From NCBI GenBank assembly GCA_016716565.1, contig JADJWC010000001.1, positions 1,302,001 to 1,366,000 on the forward strand: a DNA stretch of 64,000 nucleotides, read 5' to 3'. Position numbers and translations under genes: made by a program. Positions 35,448-44,376 of the stretch are shown here, piece by piece. The first letter of the stretch is position 1; each line of letters opens with the position of its first letter. The notes under the pieces were generated by a model. It ran no database searches and was not told the origin of the DNA. It saw nothing but the letters and a program-made list of their open reading frames with translations. This DNA comes from a bacterium (lineage in GTDB: Bacteria > Bacteroidota > Ignavibacteria > Ignavibacteriales > Ignavibacteriaceae).

Positions 35448-36977
35448 TTATTCTATAAATAACCCTGCACCAGGTCCAACAGGTAAACCCAGTATCATCC
35501 ATAAAATAAATAACAAAGTCCAGGCAAGTAAAAAGAAAAAAGAGTAGGGAAGCATTGTTGCTATTACAGTTCCAATGCCAGCTTTACTTTCGTACTTTTC
35601 GACAAAAGCTACGATAAGAGCAAAATAGGACATCATTGGTGATATAATGTTTGTAGTGCTGTCACCAATTCTATATGCGACCTGAACAAATTCCGGGGAG
35701 TATCCAAGAAGCATAAACATTGGAATAAAAACAGGAGCCATAATTGCCCATTTAGCCGATGCACTTCCCATGAAAAGATTTATAAATCCTGATACGATTA
35801 TAAAACTTATCATTAAAGGTACTGCACCAAGTCCGGACGATTTCAGAAATTCAGCACCTTCTATCGCAACTATCAGTCCGATGTTTGTCCAATTAAAGTA
35901 AGCTACAAACTGAGCCGCAAAAAAAACGAGCACCATGTAAACACCAAGTGATTCAATCGATTTGCCCATACCTTTCATTACATCTGTATCGTTTTTAAAT
36001 GTCTTTGCACCTATCCCAAACGCAATACCCATCAATCCAGCCCCAATAAAAATAAATGCTACAATCCCTTTCATAAAAGGTGAATTAAGCAAATCACCGG
36101 TTCCTAATTCACGAAGGAAGCCATTATCCGGGACCAGACCAATCAAAATAATAACTGTAAGTAAAATTCCCGCAATTAAGGCGTACCATAATCCCTTTTT
36201 CTCTTCTTTAGTCAGTGGATTCAGTTCTTCAGGCGCAGCTCCGCCTTCATACTTTCCTAACCTCGGCTCCACAATTTTTTCTGTTACCCAGGTTCCAGCT
36301 GCAGCAATAACAAAAGTTGAAACAAACATAAAATAATAATTACAGGCTGCGTTAACACTATAAGTAGGATCGATTATGTGTGCGGCTTCTTCTGATAAGC
36401 CTGCAAGTAACGGATCGATAGTTCCCAATAAGAGGTTTGCACTATAACCACCGCTTACTCCGGCAAAAGCCGCGGCTAAACCTGCAATTGGATGCCTTCC
36501 GACAGCAAGAAAAATTATTGCAGCCAGCGGAACTAATAAAACATAACCAACTTCACTTGCAGTATTAGATAAGATCCCGGCAAAGACTATCACGAAAGTT
36601 AAAAGTCTTTTCGGTGCTTTGATAACAAGCAGCCTTAAACCCGCACTCATTAATCCGCTTGATTCAGCTATACCTATTCCTAACATTGCTACTAACACTG
36701 TGCCGAGCGGTGCAAAACTTGTAAAGTTTGTAACCATCTTGACTATGATCATATGTAAACCTTCGACAGTTAGTAAGCTTACGGGTTTAATCGATTCACC
36801 AGTGGCTGGATGAATTACTTCAAGATTCAGTGCGCTTACAATTCCCGAAATAAAAATTATTGCAACAGCAAAAATTGCAAATAGCGTTGCAGGATGTGGG
36901 AGTGCATTTCCTACTTTTTCAATAATTGTAAGGAATTTATCTAGTAATTTTACTCTTGGTGGAGTATCTGTTGTCAT
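35448..36977 (-). CDS. AbgT-family transporter
   Basis: 509 aa inner-membrane protein with about eleven membrane segments and the internal-repeat re-entrant loops of the AbgT fold. Family motifs include GNALPHPATLFAIFA near residue 18, GIAESSGLM and LASNTASEVGYVLLVPL-like segments, IDPLLAGLSEEAA, and FINLFMGSASAKWAIMAPVFIP near residue 405. Members import p-aminobenzoyl-glutamate or export sulfonamides with proton coupling; the substrate here is unknown. Convergent with yraN. Confidence 0.9.
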   Translation of the reverse strand: MTTDTPPRVKLLDKFLTIIEKVGNALPHPATLFAIFAVAIIFISGIVSALNLEVIHPATGESIKPVSLLTVEGLHMIIVKMVTNFTSFAPLGTVLVAMLGIGIAESSGLMSAGLRLLVIKAPKRLLTFVIVFAGILSNTASEVGYVLLVPLAAIIFLAVGRHPIAGLAAAFAGVSGGYSANLLLGTIDPLLAGLSEEAAHIIDPTYSVNAACNYYFMFVSTFVIAAAGTWVTEKIVEPRLGKYEGGAAPEELNPLTKEEKKGLWYALIAGILLTVIILIGLVPDNGFLRELGTGDLLNSPFMKGIVAFIFIGAGLMGIAFGIGAKTFKNDTDVMKGMGKSIESLGVYMVLVFFAAQFVAYFNWTNIGLIVAIEGAEFLKSSGLGAVPLMISFIIVSGFINLFMGSASAKWAIMAPVFIPMFMLLGYSPEFVQVAYRIGDSTTNIISPMMSYFALIVAFVEKYESKAGIGTVIATMLPYSFFFLLAWTLLFILWMILGLPVGPGAGLFIE

Positions 36978-37172
36978 TCGATTATTATAGTTTATAATGT
37001 GAAATTGAATTGAAAAAATCTATATAATTATAATTCAATATGTCAGGATAGTACTAATTATCCAAATTTCTTCCGCAACATTTTAATTTGATGAATTCAA
37101 CATTTTGAATTTACAATACCGTCCATTTTCTATATTTTTACAAGACAATTAACTTAGATTGATTAAGATACA

Positions 37173-37982
37173 TTGAATAATTTTATCACATCTGGCAAAC
37201 TTTTCAATACTACAGAAAAAAGACTAACCGAATTCTTTACAATGCTCGGCGGTTTAACAAATTTTTCTATGCGATTCTTTAAAGAAGTTTTCATTCCTCC
37301 TTACGAAATTGAACAGATACGAAAGCATATGATAGAGCTTGGGATGAAAACTCTTCCGATTGTTGGAGTGACTGGTTTTATAATCGGATTGGTTATCGCA
37401 ATGCAGCTTAGCCCAGTGCTCAAAAGATTTGGTGCCGAAGCATTTTTACCCGGTTCAGTTGGAATATCAATAGTTCGTGAACTTGGTCCGGTAATCTGTG
37501 CATTGATTTTTGCGGGAAGAGTCAGTTCAGGAATTGGTGCGGAACTCGGTTCAATGAGAGTTACAGAACAAATTGATGCAATGGAAGTTTCAGGAGTAAA
37601 TCCTTTCAGGTATCTCGTTGTTACCAGAATTTTTGCGACTACATTTATCCTTCCAATTCTTATTGTGTACGTAATTTTCATATCTCTTATTGGCGCTTAT
37701 ATAGCTGTTGTCCTCGTTCAGAATATGACCTGGGCATATTACATTGACAGAGTAATTTTTGCAGTTGAATTCGGTGATGCAATTCCCGGTGTAACCAAAA
37801 CCTTCGTTTTTGGATTCATTGTCGGACTCGTCGGATCTTACAAAGGATACACCACTGAAAATGGTACCGAAGGTGTCGGCAAAGCTTCTACAAGTGCAGT
37901 AGTGGTTTCATCATTGCTAATTTTAATTTTTGATATGGTTCTTGTAAAACTATCACTCTGGATCTGGCCCGTGGTGAAATAA
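37173..37982 (+). CDS. mlaE: MlaE-type ABC transporter permease
   Basis: Inner-membrane permease of the Mla/Mce phospholipid transport family, 269 aa with about six segments. Motifs VTGFIIGLVIAMQL, FLPGSVGISIVRELGPVIC, AGRVSSGIGAELGSMRVTEQIDAMEVSGV (the family hallmark, residues about 110-140) and a C-terminal GYTTENGTEGVGKAST loop. First gene of an E-F-D operon (next gene overlaps by 1 nt). The system moves phospholipids between inner and outer membranes. Confidence 0.92.
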   Translation: MNNFITSGKLFNTTEKRLTEFFTMLGGLTNFSMRFFKEVFIPPYEIEQIRKHMIELGMKTLPIVGVTGFIIGLVIAMQLSPVLKRFGAEAFLPGSVGISIVRELGPVICALIFAGRVSSGIGAELGSMRVTEQIDAMEVSGVNPFRYLVVTRIFATTFILPILIVYVIFISLIGAYIAVVLVQNMTWAYYIDRVIFAVEFGDAIPGVTKTFVFGFIVGLVGSYKGYTTENGTEGVGKASTSAVVVSSLLILIFDMVLVKLSLWIWPVVK

Positions 37983-38731
37983 TGGTTGAAATTACAGATT
38001 TACATAAATCCTTTGGAAGCAACGTTGTACTTGATGGAGTATCAATGAAAGTTAAAGAAGCTGAAAACATGGTAGTATTTGGAAGAAGCGGAACAGGGAA
38101 GAGTGTTTTGCTGAAATGTATGATTCGACTTTTAGAACCTGATTCGGGGGAGATCAGTATTCAGGATAAGAAAGTTCTCCAGCTTGATCTTAAGGAACTA
38201 AATGAATTAAGGAAAGACATCGGTTTTCTTTTTCAGGGTGCGGCATTATACGATTCGATGAGTGTTAGAGAGAATCTGGAATTCCCCCTCATTAGAAATT
38301 TCGATCTGGAAAAAAAAGAAATTGATGAAAGAGTTCATTTTGTACTTGATGCGGTTTCATTACTCGAAGCAATAGACAAAATGCCATCAGAGTTATCCGG
38401 TGGAATGAGGAAGAGAATTGGTTTAGCCAGATCGATTATTACCAAACCTAAATTAATGCTATATGATGAACCAACTACAGGACTTGATCCGATCACTGCA
38501 AAAGAAATAAGCGTTCTCATTAATGACTTGCAGCACAGATTGAAAATGACTTCTATAGTAGTTACTCACGATTTATTATGCGCTAAAATTATTGCCGACA
38601 GAGCCATTGTACTTAACGATGGGAAAATAGTTAAAGAAGGCAGCATAAATGAATTAGTAACATCAGATGATCCACTACTCAAAAACTTTTTTAGTGACGA
38701 GATATTTGAAAATAACGGGAGTTTAAAATGA
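37982..38731 (+). CDS. mlaF: MlaF-type ABC transporter ATPase
   Basis: 249 aa ATPase driving the MlaE permease. Walker A GRSGTGKS near residue 35, Q-loop FLFQGAALYDSMSV, signature LSGGMRKRIGLARSI near residue 135, Walker B LMLYDEPTTGLDP, and switch His in VVTHD. The LSGGMRKR form and AALYDSMSV are those of the MlaF subfamily. Overlaps mlaE by 1 nt and mlaD by 4 nt. Confidence 0.94.
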   Translation: MVEITDLHKSFGSNVVLDGVSMKVKEAENMVVFGRSGTGKSVLLKCMIRLLEPDSGEISIQDKKVLQLDLKELNELRKDIGFLFQGAALYDSMSVRENLEFPLIRNFDLEKKEIDERVHFVLDAVSLLEAIDKMPSELSGGMRKRIGLARSIITKPKLMLYDEPTTGLDPITAKEISVLINDLQHRLKMTSIVVTHDLLCAKIIADRAIVLNDGKIVKEGSINELVTSDDPLLKNFFSDEIFENNGSLK

Positions 38732-39759
38732 AAGCAGGACTATCCGGTGCCAAGCTCGGTATTTTTATTTTTATCGGAAGCACTCTTCTGGTAATTGGAA
38801 TTTTTATGCTTGGCAATAAGGAAGCTCTATTTAAACCGACTTTTACTATCAAAGCCTATTTTAATAACATTGAAGGATTACGCAATGGTGCGCCGGTAAA
38901 ACTAAGTGGTATTGATGCCGGTGCTGTTCAGGATATTCGAGTGGTTGGTGATACAGTCAGCTTAATCGAAGTTAGAATGAGACTCCTGGATGAAATCAGG
39001 CACTTCATTACGGTAACGACTGTTGCTGAAATTCAGACTGAAGGCTTGGTCGGAAATAAATTTGTATCTCTAAAAGTTGGTGAAGGTGGAGCTGAACCGA
39101 TTAAAGATGGAGGAGTAATTCTTGCAAAAGATCCCGTAAGCTTTGCAGATATCATAGAAGAAACTCAAGGTATAATGGGGTACACAAGAGAAATGACGAA
39201 GGACCTTTCTGAAATAATTAATAGAATAAATGCTGGCGAGGGGACCGCCGGGAAAATTTTTACTGATGACGCTTTGTACAATGCTGCAACTGATCTGACA
39301 AAATCAGCCGATAAAAGTCTTAATTCAATTACCAATGAACTTAATATAATCACACAACAATATAAGTCATTAGGTGTTTCTGTGAATTCAGCTGTTGAGA
39401 ATATTAATAGAGTTGTTATCGGCATAGATACTCTGATTTCCAATGCCTCAAAAGGAAAAGGTGTGCTTGGTTCACTGTTAGTTGAAGGAACAAGTGCAGA
39501 TTCAAATCTTCAAGCCCTCATTTTTAATCTGAAAGAGATTTCAGAAGAATCAAAAACTGCAGCAGTTAGTCTATCAGAAAATATGGAAGCATTAAAGCAT
39601 AACTGGTTGTTTAAGAGTTACTTTGAAGAACGTGGGTATTGGGATGCTTCAGAATATGAAAAAGTAATTGACCGGAAAACAAAAGAATTGGATGAAAAAA
39701 TTGAATTACTTGACCGGAAAATAGAGGAACTGAAATCACTGGAATCTTCAAATAAATAA
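38728..39759 (+). CDS. mlaD: MCE-domain lipid-transport protein (MlaD-like)
   Basis: 343 aa: one N-terminal membrane helix (residues 8-28), an MCE domain (about 35-120: FKPTFTIKAYFNNIEGLRNGAPVKLSGI, TEGLVGNKFVSLKVG), a long helical region, and a C-terminal coiled coil rich in Lys/Glu (DRKTKELDEKIELLDRKIEEL). Hexameric periplasmic ring holding lipids in a central tunnel. This is longer than E. coli MlaD (183 aa) because of the helical tail, which may form a needle or tunnel extension. No mlaC or mlaA homologue is in the window. Confidence 0.9.
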   Translation: MKAGLSGAKLGIFIFIGSTLLVIGIFMLGNKEALFKPTFTIKAYFNNIEGLRNGAPVKLSGIDAGAVQDIRVVGDTVSLIEVRMRLLDEIRHFITVTTVAEIQTEGLVGNKFVSLKVGEGGAEPIKDGGVILAKDPVSFADIIEETQGIMGYTREMTKDLSEIINRINAGEGTAGKIFTDDALYNAATDLTKSADKSLNSITNELNIITQQYKSLGVSVNSAVENINRVVIGIDTLISNASKGKGVLGSLLVEGTSADSNLQALIFNLKEISEESKTAAVSLSENMEALKHNWLFKSYFEERGYWDASEYEKVIDRKTKELDEKIELLDRKIEELKSLESSNK

Positions 39760-39864
39760 TTTTTTGAGAATTTTGATTTGGTACCATATTGGAGATAGTT
39801 GACATCTGGCAATAAATGTCATAAATTGTTCTCAAATTTTTTCATCACCAATCAAGGAGGCTTA

Positions 39865-40119
39865 ATGAAAATCATCAGAATAAATCCCCTGAAATCTGAT
39901 GGTAGCGGAAAGACCGCTGCATTTCTGGATATTCAAACGAACGATGGAATTATCATCAAAGGATTTCGGCTCATCAATGGTTCAAACGGACTGTTCCTTT
40001 CCTCTCCGGATCAGAAAGGCAAAGACGGCAAGTATTATGAAACCGTCACCCTTCCAAAAGAAATGAAAAGCGAACTCGAAAAGATGGCGCTTGAGGAGTA
40101 TAATAAAAATAGTAATTGA
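39865..40119 (+). CDS. spoVG: SpoVG-family protein
   Basis: 84 aa from ATG 39865, set by a perfect AGGAGG at 39855-39860; an upstream in-frame start at 39799 would add 22 residues without a site. The sequence KIIRINPLKSDGSGKTAAFLDI, GFRLINGSNGLFLSSPDQKGKDG and a C-terminal helix ending LEEYNKN matches SpoVG, a small site-specific DNA/RNA-binding regulator. Strong translation signal and standalone position after the mla operon suggest it is well expressed. Followed by two palindromic repeats. Confidence 0.85.
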   Translation: MKIIRINPLKSDGSGKTAAFLDIQTNDGIIIKGFRLINGSNGLFLSSPDQKGKDGKYYETVTLPKEMKSELEKMALEEYNKNSN

Positions 40120-40144
40120 ACAGTTTTTTCTTTAGTTAATATTT

Positions 40145-40169
40145 GTAGGGGCGAGTCATTGACTCGCCC
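40145..40169. repeat. GTAG-started palindrome, copy 2 (terminator candidate after spoVG)
   Basis: GTAGGGGCGAGTCA (40145-40158), one T, then TGACTCGCCC (40160-40169) and a T run. The 10-bp inner stem is perfect; the right end is degenerate (TTTTGG where CTAC would be expected). It doubles as a rho-independent terminator 25 nt after spoVG. Confidence 0.75.
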
Positions 40170-40202
40170 TTTTGGATTTATTCAAGATGAATAATGAATT
40201 TA

Positions 40203-40254
40203 AGAGATGACATCTTTCAGTGTACTATTTTTGACATAAAAAGATGCCATCTCT
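40203..40254. repeat. AGAGATGACATCTTT inverted repeat, copy 2
   Basis: AGAGATGACATCTTT (40203-40217) and AAAGATGCCATCTCT (40240-40254), one mismatch, 22-nt loop. The left arm and following CA are identical to copy 1 at 10969. It sits in the spoVG-uvrA gap just after the GTAG palindrome. The remainder of 40255-40358 shows no feature I can support. Confidence 0.8.
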
Positions 40255-40358
40255 TCTCAATAAGCACTCACATTTTCCCCTCTCGTGTATTCAATAAATC
40301 CTTAAATTAGCTGGCTTGATTTAAGAATTCTTCTTTTTCTTACTGGCAATATTCTAAA

Positions 40359-43147
40359 ATGAATTACAATAAATCATCAATAAATAATAAACGGATAATC
40401 GTAAAAGGTGCACGTGAGCACAACCTCAAAAACCTCAGCTTCGAGATTCCGAGGAACAAGCTTGTTGTGTTTACAGGTGTTAGCGGAAGCGGAAAATCTT
40501 CTCTCGTCTTCGATACAATTTATGCAGAAGGACAAAGAAGATATGTTGAAAGTCTTTCATCGTACGCACGACAGTTCCTGGAAAGAATGAACAAACCCGA
40601 TGTCGATTTCATCCAGGGAATTTCTCCCGCAGTCGCAATTGAACAGAAAACTGTTGCACGAAATTCACGTTCGACAGTCGGAACAACCACAGAAGTTTAT
40701 GATTATCTTCGACTTCTTTTTGCAAGAATCGGAAAGACAATCTGCTTTCAATGTGGAAAGGAAGTAACACGAGCAACCACAACTACAGTTGTTGATTGGC
40801 TTGAGAATCAAATTGATGGAACAAAATTTTATCTCGGCTTTCCGCTGCATCAGCACGAAGGACATACATTAAAAGAAGAAATTGATCTTCTTAAAAAAAG
40901 AGGATTCTTCAGAATTTATTCTAACAATAAACTTATTGATCTGAATGAAGAGAAATTTCCGGCAAAGAATGCAAAAGATATCCGGGTGATAATTGAGAGA
41001 TTTAAATCTGAAAAAGGAAAGATTCGGGAGAAATTATCTGACTCGATTGAAGTTACATTCAAAGAAGGCGAAAACAGACTAATCATCATCAATGCAGATA
41101 CCGGTGAAGAAAAAGAATTCAACAAATATTACGAATGTTGCGGAATAAGATACGAAGAACCAGAGCCGAGATTTTTTTCTTTTAACAATCCGTTTGGTGC
41201 ATGTCCTGTTTGCCAGGGATTCAGCAAGACAATCGGTATCGATATGAATCTCGTAATTCCTGATCCGAATCTCAGCATAATGGATGGAGCAATAGCACCT
41301 TTTCGTGGTGCAAAGTACAGTTCATTTCTTCGTGACTTGGTTCAGAATGCAAAGCCATTTAAAATTCCGCTTCACGTTCCATTCAAGCAATTGACAGAAA
41401 ACCAGGTTGAGCTTGTTAAAAAAGGCTTCGGAACATATCATGGAATTGATGGCTTCTTTGAAAAGCTGGAACAGAAAACTTACAAGATGCACGTTCGTGT
41501 TATGCTGAGTCGATTTAGAGGCTATACAATTTGTAATGCTTGCAAAGGTTCCCGATTAAGAAGAGAAGCTTTACAGGTGAAGATTTCAGGCAAATCCATT
41601 TATGACGTTGTTGCACTTCCGATTGAACATTCACTAAAGTTTTTTGAAGAGCTACACGTTTCTGAATATGATATGCTGATAGCTGAAAGAATTCTGAAAG
41701 AAATAATTAAGCGATTAAATTTTTTGAACGATGTTGGCATTGGTTATTTAACGATGGATAGACTAAGCAGTACACTTTCCGGAGGAGAAACGCAAAGAAT
41801 TAATCTTGCAACTTCGCTCGGTTCATCATTAGTTGGAACTCTTTATGTACTTGATGAACCGACAATCGGACTTCATCCGAGGGATAATATCAGGCTAATT
41901 CGGTTACTAAAAAATCTTCGTGATATTGGCAACACAGTGCTTGTTGTTGAACACGATCCGGAAATGATGCAAAATGCTGATCTGATATTTGATATGGGTC
42001 CGAAAGCAGGAACAAACGGCGGAGAAATTATTGCAAACGGAACTGTCGATGACATTTTGAAAAACGAGAATTCAATTACAGGAAAATATCTTTCAGGAAG
42101 AATGAAAATTCCTCTTCCAAAAAAACGAAACACAAAAAAAACAAAGAGTATTGAAATTGTCGGTGCAAAGGAAAACAACTTAAAAAATCTTTCTCTCGAA
42201 ATTCCTCTCAACAGGTTTGTTGTAATCACCGGTGTCAGCGGTTCGGGAAAAAGTACGCTCATTCACGATGTTCTTTATGCTGGAGTAGCAAAATATTTCG
42301 GAATGGCTCCTTCGCACATTGGAAAGTTTGATGATATTCTCGGCGCAAAATACATTGACGGAATTGAAATTGTAGATCAATCACCGATTGGTAAATCACC
42401 AAGGTCAAATCCAATCAGCTATGTAAAAGCATTTGAGCTGATAAGAGAATTATTTGCATCGACACATCAGGCAAAAGCAAGAGGTTACAAGCCGGGATAT
42501 TTTTCTTTCAATGTTCCCGGTGGAAGATGTGAAACCTGTCAAGGCGACGGTTACATAAAAGTTGAAATGCAGTTTCTTGCCGATCTTTATTTAACCTGTG
42601 ATGACTGCGGCGGAACCCGTTTCAAAAAAAGAAACGAGAGAAATTACTTATCACGGGAAAAATCTTGTTGATGTTCTTGAAATGACAGTCAGTGAAGCAT
42701 TGGAATTTTTCAAAGATCACAGAAAAATTCATAACGTCCTTCAGGTTCTTTCCGATGTTGGATTGGGTTACATAAAACTTGGACAGCCTTCGAATACTCT
42801 TTCCGGCGGGGGAAGCACAGAGAGTAAAGCTAGCTTCGCATCTTGTTTCAAGCAGGGAAAGCAAGCACACGCTTTTTATTTTTGATGAACCAACAACCGG
42901 ACTTCACTTCGACGATATTTCAAAGCTGCTCAATTGTTTTAATATGCTCGTTGAAAGAGGAAATTCGGTTGTCATAATCGAGCACAATCTCGATGTAATC
43001 AAGTGTGCTGATTACGTAATTGATCTCGGTCCCGAAGCAGGAGAAAAAGGTGGCGAAGTTGTTGCAACCGGTACACCTGAAGAAATTATTGAAGTCGAAG
43101 ATTCGTGGACGGGGAAGTATTTGAAAGAGTATTTGAATGGGAATTAA
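40359..43147 (+). pseudogene. uvrA: UvrABC system protein A, interrupted by two +1 frameshifts
   Basis: DNA-damage-recognition ATPase of nucleotide excision repair, about 929 residues once corrected, the usual size. Seen: Walker A GVSGSGKSS near the N-terminus, zinc-finger CPVCQGFS and CNACKGSR pairs, STLSGGETQRINLA signature, a second Walker A GVSGSGKST, and CETCQGDGYIKVEMQFL. The main frame breaks at A7 (42624-42630): six As would give GGTRFKKETREITYHGK. The second break is at G5 (42808-42812): four Gs would give LSGGEAQRVKLASHLVS, then Walker B LFIFDEPTTGLHF and an intact end. Both lesions are single-base homopolymer insertions in otherwise perfect sequence, so sequence error is a strong alternative to a real pseudogene. 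Confidence 0.88.
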
Positions 43148-43200
43148 CGATAATATTCATCCAGCTCCCACTTCAGAGGGTTGTTTATGATTTGCATCTC

Positions 43201-43228
43201 GTAGGGGTTCAAAATTTTGAACCCCTAC
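43201..43228. repeat. GTAG-ended perfect palindrome, copy 3
   Basis: Perfect 28-bp palindrome: left arm GTAGGGGTTCAAAA (43201-43214), right arm TTTTGAACCCCTAC (43215-43228), no loop. It lies between convergent uvrA and the oxidoreductase gene, the same setting as copy 1 at 5341. Confidence 0.85.
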
Positions 43229-43246
43229 ATTAAAATACATAATGAT

Positions 43247-44287
43247 TTACACCCGTATAATAACTTTCCCAATACTTTTGCCGGATTGAAAATATTTCAA
43301 CGCACTAATCAGTTTATCAAACGTAAAAACTTTCCCGATGTGAGGTTTCTTCAGCTTCATATCAATTATTTTGTTGAGCATTTCTCTCAACTCTTCCGGA
43401 TGATCCCACAAATAAATCAGATTGAAGCCCATCACTGAACGGTTTTTATCTGAAAGAGAAAGCGGATCAATCTTTGGCCGGAATAAATATTTTGGAATAA
43501 CTTTTAATAGATTTGGCTTTGAGGATTGTGACATAAACTGAGCACCACCGTAAATAATTATTCTTCCTGAAGGTGCAAGTGCATTAAAACTAGCTTCAAA
43601 TACTTTCCCACCGATTGATTCAAGAACAAGATTAGGCTTTCGTTCTCCAAGAGCGTGAGTGAGCTGTTTACCGAAATTATCTTTCCTTACAATTATTTCA
43701 TCATAATCTTCGTTGATTAAAAAATTCCTTTTTGATTCTGAACCTATTGTTCCGATTGTATAAGCGCCAAAATGTTTTGCGATTCTGTTTGCAAAAATTC
43801 CAACACCTCCTGCAGCACTATGAATAAGTACTGTATGGTTCGGTTTTAAATTTCCAAGTTCAAATAATGAATAATATGCTGTTAACGGCTGTACTACCAT
43901 CGCCGCACCTTCTTCAAAAGTGTAATCATCAGGAAGATGCAGAATATATTTTTTATCAATATTTAAATGAGTTGCATAAGCACCGAATCTTATTGCACCC
44001 ATAATTTTTTCACCTATATTGTATTCGTTTACATTTTTTTCTTTGTCGATAATTATTCCGGAGTATTCAAGACCAGGAACAAAACTTCCTTTAGGTGTTG
44101 CACTGTATAATCCTTGTATTGCAAAAAGATCGGCGAAGTTCAATCCGATAGCTTTTACCTCCACTGTCACTTCATTTTCTGAAGGTGGTTTCATGTGTTC
44201 TTTATAGAGCTGTAAATTATCTATCGAACCAGCTTTTTTGATCCGGTATGTTTTTCTTTTAAGAATAGTGTCTGAATTGCTTTCCAT
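43247..44287 (-). CDS. MDR-family zinc-independent alcohol dehydrogenase/quinone oxidoreductase
   Basis: 346 aa medium-chain dehydrogenase/reductase. GroES-like N-terminal half (VKAIGLNFADLFAIQGLYSATPKGSFVPGLEYSG) and Rossmann half with VLIHSAAGGVGIFANRIAKHFGA (AAxGGVG NADPH loop, residues about 160-180). No zinc-ligand cysteines at the usual sites, which fits the quinone-oxidoreductase/VAT-1-like branch. It likely reduces quinones or enones using NADPH. Convergent with uvrA; physiological substrate unknown. Confidence 0.85.
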   Translation of the reverse strand: MESNSDTILKRKTYRIKKAGSIDNLQLYKEHMKPPSENEVTVEVKAIGLNFADLFAIQGLYSATPKGSFVPGLEYSGIIIDKEKNVNEYNIGEKIMGAIRFGAYATHLNIDKKYILHLPDDYTFEEGAAMVVQPLTAYYSLFELGNLKPNHTVLIHSAAGGVGIFANRIAKHFGAYTIGTIGSESKRNFLINEDYDEIIVRKDNFGKQLTHALGERKPNLVLESIGGKVFEASFNALAPSGRIIIYGGAQFMSQSSKPNLLKVIPKYLFRPKIDPLSLSDKNRSVMGFNLIYLWDHPEELREMLNKIIDMKLKKPHIGKVFTFDKLISALKYFQSGKSIGKVIIRV

Positions 44288-44376
44288 TATGCCTTCTAAA
44301 AAAAAGTTTTTAATTATTTTGGAGACCTAATATAAAATTACTTTAACAATCAATTAACTTTTACTGAGTGTTTGTG

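Noticed and set aside
42598..43147. Two overlapping ORFs after uvrA as separate genes
   Set aside because: Their translations are the expected uvrA C-terminus in shifted frames. They belong to one interrupted gene.
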